Part shown: positions 1 through 5,739 of the stretch, in pieces
Numbering within the stretch: the stretch's first letter is position 1
Layout: every line of letters begins with the position of its first letter
Assembly (NCBI GenBank): GCA_004561775.1
Contig: SFUD01000056.1
Span: 1 to 5,739 of the forward strand
Length of the DNA: 5,739 nucleotides
Direction: 5' to 3'
DNA from: a bacterium
GTDB taxonomy: Bacteria; Bacteroidota; Bacteroidia; Bacteroidales; UBA932
Made by a program: the position numbers and the translations under genes
The notes under the pieces: model-generated
Database searches by the model: none
Told to the model about the DNA's origin: nothing
Seen by the model: the letters and a program-made list of their open reading frames with translations, nothing else

Positions 1-2441
1 GTGCACTCACATCCGGTTCTGTTCCCTATAGTATAGAGGTTGAATATGACGCAGATCTTATGCAGAAGTATAATCTCTCATATTCTGATCTTCAGTCTGC
101 TGTAAGCTCTTTGGAGAATGTTACGGAGAAGAGGCTGGAGCAGAGCCTGGGAGAGATTCCGGTTAAAAGAGAGGGGAGCAGAATCATAAGAGTCTCAGAT
201 GTTGCAAAGGTCTCTTATAGGGAGAGAGAGCCATCGTCATACAGCAGGCTCAACGGGCTCAATACTGTAAGCCTTTATATCTATCTGGAGAAGGGAGCAA
301 ATGCCATTAAGGTGTGCAATGCTGTTAAGAGCAGGATGAATCTGCTTCAGGACTCTTTTCCGCAGCATTTTTCGGCAACTCTCAACCACGACACCTCCCT
401 CCGCGTAAAGGATGAGATTCACAAAATTGTGCGCCGGGCATTGCTCTCAATACTTATTCTGCTGCTCTTTGTGTGGATTGTGAGCAGGAGCTTGGCCTAT
501 CTCTCCACAATCGCAATCTCCATTCTGGTTACCAATTTGATTGCCATACTTCTCTATAGTTTTTTTGGTGTGCAAATAAACGTCTATTCCCTTGCTGGAA
601 TAACGGTAGCTTTGGGTATTGTAATAGATGCGGCCATTGTGATGGCATCCCACTATGCGTACTATAAGGATAGGGGTGCGTTTATACCACTTTGTGCGGC
701 ACAGGCAACTACCATATGCGCGCTCTTTGCAATGTGGCTCTTGCCGCAGGAGTACCGAGAGATCTTCTCGGATTTTGGAGCTGTGGTCATAATCAATCTT
801 GCCGTCTCGCTTTTGGTCTCATTCTTTCTTGTCCCAGCCCTCTCCGATGCGCTGATTGGCGGGAGAGAGAGGAGCAGACGCAGTCTTGCATCGGGAAGAA
901 GGATAGCCTCATTCAATAGATGGTATGAGAGGTATGCAAGGTTTGCCAAGAGGCGCTGGTGGCTTGTGACACTGCTGTTTTTATTGCTTTTGGGCGCATC
1001 TGCGTATCTCTTTGCTGTAAATGCCAAATCTGGCTTCTATAAGGTGGAGCAACGGAAGGTTATTATGGTAAGGGCCTCTCTTCCCGATGGTTGTACCATC
1101 TCCCAACTGAATGAGGCAGTGCTCTCCTTGGAGAATTATCTCTCGCAGTTTGAGGAGATAGAGAGTTTTATTACAAATATCCGAAGTCATTCAAATGCCT
1201 TTGTCTCCATCTATTTTGACAAGAGTGTGGAAAAGAGCTCATTCCCGGAGGAGCTGAAGCGCCAAATAATTGAAAAGGTGCAGAATCTGGGCGGTGCAAG
1301 CTGGATGGTCTCCGGGGTGGACGACAATCCCTTCTCCAATGTGCTCTCTGTGGGTAAGGTCTATAACGACTGCATTATGATTTCCGGCTATAATTATGAC
1401 AGGTTGTACAACTTCTGCAAAGCTGCAGCAGATACAATTTTGAAAGAGAGCAAGGTTCTCTCTGCCGGAGTCTATTCCGGAAGGTTGGCGTGGGGCAGGT
1501 CCTTCAGCAATTCCGAGTTTTATGTGGAGTATAGCAAGGAGGCGCTTGCGCGGCACAATATTTCGCCTGTTGATGCTTTTACTGCGTTGAATGAGAATAT
1601 AAAGAGCAGAGAGGTGGCCAATCTCTTCTATAGGGGCGCCAAAACGCCCGTAGAGATTATCTCAAACAGGGCGGATGAGTTTGGGTTGTGGAATATCCGC
1701 AACGAGCATATCAAGATAGGGGAGAGTTTCATTCCCTTCTCTGATATAGGCAGTGTAACCCTTGCCGAGGGGGCTAATGATATAGTAAGGAAGAACAAGG
1801 TCTATACGCTGATGGTGGCTTATTATTATAGTGGCAGCGAACAGAGGGGAAAAGAGTTCCGAAACAGTCACATAGAGCGGCTGAATTCTCTGCTCCCGGC
1901 GGGATTCAATGCTTGGGAAGATACTTATGAGGAGGGCAAAATAGAGGGCGGCAGCTACTCCCTTTTGGGTATTATAGTACTCATAATCTTCTTTTTCTGT
2001 TCTGTGGTGATGGAGTCTCTAAAATACCCTTTTGCCATCATAGTTCTCATTCCAGTCTCCTTTACGGGCCTCTTTGCACTCTTTGGCGCAACGGAATTTG
2101 CCTTTGACCAGGGAGGATTTGCAGCCTTGGTTATGCTGAGCGGGCTTGTGGTGAATGCCGGAATATATCTGGTCTATGAGATGCGTCTGCAGCAGAAGAG
2201 AAGGTGCGGTTCATATATCCGGGCCTTCAACCACAAGATAGTGCCTATTCTGCTTACGGTAATCTCTACCGTCCTGGGACTTATCCCATTCCTGCTGGAC
2301 GGCCCTTCTGAGGTCTTCTGGTTTGCCTTTGCTTGTGGTACAATAAGCGGGCTTGTTTATTCTCTGGCGGTGATATTCTTTCTGCTGCCAATCTTTATGC
2401 CTCTTCCGGAGTCTTTCCGGAGAGTCCAAGTTCCTCTTTAA
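1..2441 (+). CDS. RND-superfamily efflux transporter permease subunit (AcrB/HAE-1-like), 5' end missing
   Basis: This is an inner-membrane proton-driven exporter of the AcrB/CusA superfamily. Such proteins normally work as trimers with a periplasmic adaptor and an outer-membrane channel. The frame is open from the window edge (first whole codon at position 3), giving 812 residues. The ATG at 60 is internal, because the residues before it already form porter-domain sequence. About 180 residues, including TM1, should lie upstream.

Numbering from that Met, the order is: end of the first porter half (1-120), TM2-TM6 (about 124-262), TM7 (about 300-320), the second periplasmic porter/docking half (about 325-630), and TM8-TM12 (about 632-780). 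TM4 carries the motif VIDAAIVM, with Asp190 at the place of AcrB Asp407. TM10 reads SGLVVNAGIYL, without the AcrB lysine.

The substrate cannot be told from sequence. The heavy-metal residues of CusA are not all present, so drug, bile-salt or lipid export is more likely. The 3' end overlaps uvrA by 47 bp. Family call is sure; function is inferred. Confidence 0.93.
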   Translation, partial: ALTSGSVPYSIEVEYDADLMQKYNLSYSDLQSAVSSLENVTEKRLEQSLGEIPVKREGSRIIRVSDVAKVSYREREPSSYSRLNGLNTVSLYIYLEKGANAIKVCNAVKSRMNLLQDSFPQHFSATLNHDTSLRVKDEIHKIVRRALLSILILLLFVWIVSRSLAYLSTIAISILVTNLIAILLYSFFGVQINVYSLAGITVALGIVIDAAIVMASHYAYYKDRGAFIPLCAAQATTICALFAMWLLPQEYREIFSDFGAVVIINLAVSLLVSFFLVPALSDALIGGRERSRRSLASGRRIASFNRWYERYARFAKRRWWLVTLLFLLLLGASAYLFAVNAKSGFYKVEQRKVIMVRASLPDGCTISQLNEAVLSLENYLSQFEEIESFITNIRSHSNAFVSIYFDKSVEKSSFPEELKRQIIEKVQNLGGASWMVSGVDDNPFSNVLSVGKVYNDCIMISGYNYDRLYNFCKAAADTILKESKVLSAGVYSGRLAWGRSFSNSEFYVEYSKEALARHNISPVDAFTALNENIKSREVANLFYRGAKTPVEIISNRADEFGLWNIRNEHIKIGESFIPFSDIGSVTLAEGANDIVRKNKVYTLMVAYYYSGSEQRGKEFRNSHIERLNSLLPAGFNAWEDTYEEGKIEGGSYSLLGIIVLIIFFFCSVVMESLKYPFAIIVLIPVSFTGLFALFGATEFAFDQGGFAALVMLSGLVVNAGIYLVYEMRLQQKRRCGSYIRAFNHKIVPILLTVISTVLGLIPFLLDGPSEVFWFAFACGTISGLVYSLAVIFFLLPIFMPLPESFRRVQVPL

Positions 2442-5253
2442 GATAGTGCCCCGTGAAGGAATTGGGGTTGGCTGCAACCTCCTCCGGACTTCCCTGGGCA
2501 ATGATGACTCCTCCTGCCTCTCCCCCCTCCGGGCCAAGGTCTATGAGCCAGTCCACGCTCTTTAGAACATCCATATTGTGCTCAATTACAACAACGGTGT
2601 TGCCTTGGTCTACTATCCTTTGCAGTACGCCAAGAAGAATCTTAATATCTTCAAAGTGGAGCCCGGTTGTGGGCTCGTCAAGGATGTAGAGAGAGTTGCC
2701 TGTACCCTTTCTTGCAAGTTCGGCAGCCAGTTTAACCCTCTGGCTCTCTCCTCCGCTAAGTGTGGTGGAGGGTTGCCCAAGTTTAAGGTAGCCCAATCCT
2801 ACATCCTCCAGCGCCTTTAATTTTGGCAGAATGGAGGGAATGTTTTCAAAAAACTCCACTGCCTGGGAGACAGTCATCTCCAGCACGTCGTTTATGTTCT
2901 TTCCCTTATATTTTACAGCAAGGGTATCCGGCGTATATCGCATTCCGTTGCACTCCTTGCATTTGACATAAACGCTTGGGAGAAAATTCATCTCTATTGT
3001 CTGCACTCCTGCTCCCTTGCAGGCCTCGCACCTTCCGCCCTTTACATTAAAGGAGAAACGGTTGGCTTTAAAGCCGCGCACCTTTGCATCGGGAGTGGAC
3101 TCAAAGAGTTTGCGGATATCTGTAAAGAGGTTGGTGTAGGTGGCGGCATTGCTGCGTGGCGAGCGCCCTATAGGGCTCTGGTCCACCTCTATAAGTTTGT
3201 CTATATTCTCTATTCCCGATATCTCCCTGTATGGCAGCGGTGCCGCAAGTGACCTGTAGAAGTGCTTGCTTAGAATAGGCATAAGAGTCTCATTTATAAG
3301 TGTGGATTTTCCGCTGCCGCTAACTCCGCTTATTCCGATAAATGTGCCAAGAGGAAGAATAAGGTCTACCCCCTTGAGATTGTTGCCGGTTGCGCCAAAG
3401 AGTTGCAGATAGCGCCCGTTCCCGCAGCGCCGGCGTTGTGGCGTCTCTATACTTCTTATGCCTGTAAGATACTCTGCAGTGAGGCTCTCCATCTCTTTTA
3501 TTTTCTCTGCCGGCATCTTCAGCAAATCCTCCGGAGTGCCGCTGTAGAGCAATCTGCCACCGTGTGTGCCTGCGCCCGGACCAAGGTCTAAAAGCCAGTC
3601 GGCAGAGAGCTCCATCTCCTTGTCGTGCTCCACAACCATAACGGAGTTGCCCTCGTCGCGCAGCCGCTGCAGAGATTTTATAAGTTTAATATTGTCTCTC
3701 TGGTGGAGTCCTATGCTTGGCTCGTCCAGAATATAGAGTACATTTACAAGTTTGCTTCCAATCTGTGTGGCAAGCCTTATACGCTGGCTCTCACCGCCGC
3801 TTAGCGAGCGTGTGGCGCGGTTAAGCGAGAGGTAATCCAGCCCCACATCCAGTATAAAACGGATTCTCTCCTTTATCTCCTTAATGAGTTCTTCTGCAAT
3901 AAGGTTCTGCTTCTGGCTAAGATGCTGTGGCAGCTCCTCTACCCATTTATAGAGGTTCCTCATATCCATTGCCGCCACTTGAGAGATATCCAGCCCCGCA
4001 ATCTTAAAATAGAGCGCCTCCCTTTTCAATCTTGTCCCTTTGCACTCCGGGCACTCCATCTCTCTTGCAAAGCGCTCTCTCTTTATGCTCCCCTCCTCCT
4101 CTGCGCTCTGCTGCTCCAGCTTTGCCATTACTCCAGGGAATGCGGCAAGCTGCCTGCCATCTGCAAGATTAACCCTAAAGAGCTCCTCTGTGCCATAGAG
4201 AATGGAGTTGAGAATCTCTGCAGGAAGCTCATTTACAGGGGTGTTCAGGGAGAAGCCATACTTCTTTGCAAAACTCTCCAGAATTTGGAACCAGCTATTC
4301 TCCTTGTAGGGCCCAAGGGGCAGAATGGCTCCGGCATTTATGGATTTTTTGCCATCGGGAATAATCTTGTCTATATCTATCTCCGATATATAGCCAAGTC
4401 CCTTGCAGTGCGGACAAGCCCCTTGCGGAGAGTTGAAGGAGAAGGTGTGCGGCGCGGGCTCCGGAAGGGAGAAACCGCTCTCCGGAGACATCAGATGCCT
4501 GCTGAAATACCTTATTGCCCCCTCTCCCTGCTGCTCCTGTGTGCAGTCCAGCATAATAATTGTGCCCTTGCCCTGCTCCAGCGCGCTGTTTACAGAGGTT
4601 GCAATGCGTTTGCGGTCCTCCTCCTGCGGAACAAGTTTATCCACCACCAGCTCTATAAAGTGCACGGCATACCTCTCAAGCGGCTTAATCCCTGCCAGCT
4701 CTTTAATATGCCCATCTACCCTTACCTGCTGATATCCCCTCTTGCCAAGGGTCTCAAAGAGCTCTTTATAGTGCCCCTTTCTTCCCGATACCAAAGGCGC
4801 AAGCACCATACAGCGTTTGCCGCAGTACTCCTGCAGGATAAGGTCTGTTATCTGGTCGTTGGTATATTTAACCATCTTTTTGCCTGTAAGGGGCGAATAG
4901 GCATCGGATGCTCTGGCATAAAGAAGCCTGAAGAAGTCGTAAATCTCTGTAATTGTTCCAACTGTAGACCTTGGGTTGTTTCCTGTGGTCTTCTGTTCTA
5001 TGGCAATGATTGGGCTCAGGCCGGTTATGCTCTCCACGGCGGGTCTCTCCAGTATGCCAATATATTGTCTGGCGTATGCGGAGAGTGTCTCCATATAGCG
5101 CCTCTGACCCTCTGCATAGATTGTGTTGAATGCAAGAGAGGACTTTCCGCTGCCGCTCAGGCCGGTTACCACCACCAGCTTGTCGCGCGGAATCTCCACG
5201 TCCACACTCTTCAGGTTGTGCTCGCAGGCACCCTTTACCACAATCTTCTCCAT
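2395..5253 (-). CDS. uvrA: UvrA, excinuclease ABC subunit A
   Basis: UvrA is the ATP-dependent damage sensor of nucleotide excision repair. As a dimer it finds distorted DNA and loads UvrB in the cytoplasm. The 952 residues match the usual family length, and the gene looks intact.

The first ABC half has Walker A GLSGSGKSS (31-39), signature LSGGESQ (484-490), Walker B ending in Asp510-Glu511, and the switch His543. The second half has Walker A GVSGSGKST (643-651), signature at 832-839, Asp859-Glu860, and His892. Zinc module 1 uses Cys280/283 with Cys401/404. Zinc module 2 uses Cys742/745 with Cys765/768. Residues about 130-250 fit the UvrB-binding domain, so this is a UvrA1-type protein and not the UvrA2 form that lacks it.

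The ATG start is followed directly by the conserved N-terminal strand. No Shine-Dalgarno sequence precedes it, as is common in Bacteroidota. The lytic transglycosylase gene ends 15 nt upstream, which suggests co-transcription. Oddities: the CPxC motif near residue 120 is absent, and SNAATYT stands where SNPATYT is usual. Confidence 0.98.
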   Translation of the reverse strand: MEKIVVKGACEHNLKSVDVEIPRDKLVVVTGLSGSGKSSLAFNTIYAEGQRRYMETLSAYARQYIGILERPAVESITGLSPIIAIEQKTTGNNPRSTVGTITEIYDFFRLLYARASDAYSPLTGKKMVKYTNDQITDLILQEYCGKRCMVLAPLVSGRKGHYKELFETLGKRGYQQVRVDGHIKELAGIKPLERYAVHFIELVVDKLVPQEEDRKRIATSVNSALEQGKGTIIMLDCTQEQQGEGAIRYFSRHLMSPESGFSLPEPAPHTFSFNSPQGACPHCKGLGYISEIDIDKIIPDGKKSINAGAILPLGPYKENSWFQILESFAKKYGFSLNTPVNELPAEILNSILYGTEELFRVNLADGRQLAAFPGVMAKLEQQSAEEEGSIKRERFAREMECPECKGTRLKREALYFKIAGLDISQVAAMDMRNLYKWVEELPQHLSQKQNLIAEELIKEIKERIRFILDVGLDYLSLNRATRSLSGGESQRIRLATQIGSKLVNVLYILDEPSIGLHQRDNIKLIKSLQRLRDEGNSVMVVEHDKEMELSADWLLDLGPGAGTHGGRLLYSGTPEDLLKMPAEKIKEMESLTAEYLTGIRSIETPQRRRCGNGRYLQLFGATGNNLKGVDLILPLGTFIGISGVSGSGKSTLINETLMPILSKHFYRSLAAPLPYREISGIENIDKLIEVDQSPIGRSPRSNAATYTNLFTDIRKLFESTPDAKVRGFKANRFSFNVKGGRCEACKGAGVQTIEMNFLPSVYVKCKECNGMRYTPDTLAVKYKGKNINDVLEMTVSQAVEFFENIPSILPKLKALEDVGLGYLKLGQPSTTLSGGESQRVKLAAELARKGTGNSLYILDEPTTGLHFEDIKILLGVLQRIVDQGNTVVVIEHNMDVLKSVDWLIDLGPEGGEAGGVIIAQGSPEEVAANPNSFTGHYLKEELGLSGKTPEEA
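2401..2424. other. Inverted repeat (hairpin) inside the convergent 3' overlap
   Basis: The arms CTCTTCCGGA (2401-2410) and TCCGGAGAG (2416-2424) pair over 9 bp with one bulged T and a 5-nt loop. The repeat lies within the last codons of both the permease gene and uvrA. Neither side is followed by a clear U-tract, and the structure precedes both stop codons on their own strands. A standard intrinsic terminator is therefore unlikely. It could still shape the mRNA 3' ends, or it may be a by-product of coding. Confidence 0.3.
2464..2481 (+). other. Small hairpin 23 nt past the permease stop codon
   Basis: Positions 2464-2470 pair with 2475-2481 (core GGTTG/CAACC plus one G-T wobble and one G-C pair) around the loop GCTG. 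It sits just past the permease stop, antisense to the uvrA C-terminal codons. It is the first stem a permease transcript would form after its stop codon. There is no U-tract, so any role in stopping transcription would have to be factor-dependent. Low confidence. Confidence 0.15.
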
Positions 5254-5268
5254 AGGCGTTCAGAGGGC

Positions 5269-5739
5269 TTAATAATTTGTTCTGGCATCGGGAAGAGGAA
5301 CAAGCACATTATAAGTGCGCCTCTCCGCATTAACAAGTTTGCTGGAACGGATCCACTCGTTGCTCATCTTAAGCATCTTGAAATTGGTGCCGTGCTCCTT
5401 TGCAAATGTGCTCCAGTTGGCAACGCTGCCGGAGACCTTTACGCTCTTGCACTTTATTGGTTTGCAGAGATGCTCCTTGGCTATGTTAAAGCCAAATTTG
5501 GCAGGATTCTCAAGAATCTCTCTATATGCCAAAGCTCTGTAGACATATCTTGCTGTCTCCTGCGGGAACTGCATATTGTAGTAGTTGGTTGTGCCCTGTT
5601 CTGCAACGCGCTTATCTACATTTGCAAAGCCTATGTTGTAGGAGGCTGCGGCAAGAGTCCAGTTGCCGTACTTCTCATAACCCTTCTTAAGATATCTGCA
5701 GGCTGCGGCAGTGGCCTTCTCCCAATTGTAACGCTCATC
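5269..5739 (-). CDS. Lytic transglycosylase (MltD/SLT, GH23-like), C-terminal part only
   Basis: This is probably a periplasmic or outer-membrane-anchored murein lyase that cleaves the MurNAc-GlcNAc bond and forms 1,6-anhydro ends. The frame is open to the right edge, and 156 residues are visible.

Residues 1-85 match the second half of the SLT fold: DER at 1-3, an EKAT...AAxxYL helix (7-17), the substrate-groove motif AASYN (31-35), and the PQETARYVYRALA segment (59-71) followed by ILENPAKFGF, typical of MltD-type enzymes. The catalytic Glu and any signal peptide lie outside the window.

Residues about 99-150 form a short tail (SVANWSTFAKEHG, then an LK.SNEWIR segment and a YNVLVPLP strand). 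It resembles a degenerate LysM-like module that could bind peptidoglycan; this is inference. The gene ends 15 nt before uvrA on the same strand and is probably the upstream gene of that operon. The family assignment is firm, but the exact subfamily and gene name are not. Confidence 0.88.
   Translation of the reverse strand, partial: DERYNWEKATAAACRYLKKGYEKYGNWTLAAASYNIGFANVDKRVAEQGTTNYYNMQFPQETARYVYRALAYREILENPAKFGFNIAKEHLCKPIKCKSVKVSGSVANWSTFAKEHGTNFKMLKMSNEWIRSSKLVNAERRTYNVLVPLPDARTNY
5308..5336 (-). promoter_or_regulatory. Candidate sigma70-like promoter for uvrA (weak)
   Basis: On the minus strand, TTGTTA (5331-5336) and a perfect TATAAT (5308-5313) are separated by 17 nt, inside the 3' end of the transglycosylase gene. 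Transcription would start near 5301 and give a leader of roughly 48 nt before the uvrA ATG. A GCAC/GTGC inverted repeat flanks the -10 hexamer. Against it, the bases also encode the ordinary protein segment LVNAERRTYN, and Bacteroidota primary promoters usually follow a TTTG / TAnnTTTG pattern, which I do not find here. It may well be chance. Confidence 0.2.

Noticed and set aside
60..62. ATG at 60 as the true start of the permease gene
   Set aside because: The same frame is open back to the window edge, and the 19 codons before it encode normal porter-domain sequence. A start here would also lose TM1 and half of the first porter domain.
627..632. Heavy-metal (CusA/CzcA) pump, suggested by the DAAIVM motif in TM4
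   Set aside because: The TM10 Glu of CusA is replaced by Asn and no methionine ladder is evident in the visible part. One shared motif is not enough.
662..1027. 121-codon open frame on the minus strand inside the permease gene
   Set aside because: It lies wholly antisense to conserved TM5-TM7 coding sequence. Its translation shows no recognisable motif, and codon-position patterns belong to the + strand gene.
2401..2424. Classical bidirectional intrinsic terminator
   Set aside because: The stem lies before the stop codons of both genes on their own strands and has no adjacent U-tract, so termination there would yield mRNAs without stop codons.
2211..2537. 108-codon minus-strand frame across the convergent junction
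   Set aside because: It overlaps both the permease and uvrA in another frame, and its product is a basic low-complexity string without family features. Best read as a shadow of the two real genes.
4403..4732. 109-codon plus-strand frame inside uvrA
   Set aside because: It is antisense to the UvrA zinc-module and UvrB-binding coding region. The Ser/Cys-rich product looks like reverse-strand noise.
2395..5253. UvrA2 or another non-repair UvrA-like ABC protein (for example a resistance ATPase)
   Set aside because: The UvrB-binding domain, the insertion domain with both zinc modules and full length are all present, which fits UvrA1.
5315..5542. 75-codon plus-strand frame opposite the transglycosylase
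   Set aside because: It is antisense to conserved SLT sequence. The hydrophobic product arises from the reverse complement of charged codons, with no supporting start signal.
1..5739. CRISPR array, tRNA/rRNA, IS ends, riboswitch or phage genes
   Set aside because: Reading both strands I found no spaced direct repeats, no cloverleaf or transposase motifs, and essentially no non-coding space. Genes cover all but about 15 bp of the window.

Overview
The window holds three genes, two of them cut by the window edges, and carries almost no non-coding DNA. The gene families point to Bacteroidota, probably Bacteroidales. UvrA has a start with no Shine-Dalgarno sequence and lacks the usual CPxC motif before the UvrB-binding domain. 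The RND permease has the compact TM4-TM5 segment and the FDQGGF-type TM10 approach that I associate with this phylum. The peptidoglycan lyase is of the MltD/SLT kind. GC content is moderate by eye. Codon choice (AGA/AGG for Arg, frequent ATA for Ile, many GAG) looks similar across all three genes, so I see no sign of recent transfer.

Layout: positions 1-2441 (+) hold the C-terminal four fifths of an RND-family efflux permease, with its beginning off the left edge. Positions 2395-5253 (-) hold a complete uvrA, the damage-recognition ATPase of nucleotide excision repair. Its 3' end overlaps the 3' end of the permease gene by 47 bp, tail to tail. Positions 5269-5739 (-) hold the C-terminal half of a lytic transglycosylase whose beginning lies off the right edge. 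Its stop codon is 15 nt upstream of the uvrA ATG, so the two genes are probably co-transcribed, transglycosylase first.

The three products act in different places: drug or lipid export in the inner membrane, DNA repair in the cytoplasm, and murein turnover in the periplasm. Nothing visible links them into one pathway. The uvrA-transglycosylase linkage looks like ordinary operon packing. The permease is a convergent neighbour that probably belongs to an efflux operon to the left (adaptor and outer-membrane factor not visible).

I looked for a hidden system (CRISPR, IS ends, tRNA, riboswitch, toxin-antitoxin, defence genes) and found none. The points worth a second look are modest: the antiparallel 3' overlap and its hairpins, the reduced proton-relay residues and shortened segments of the permease, a sigma70-like element inside the transglycosylase gene ahead of uvrA, and the missing CPxC motif of UvrA.
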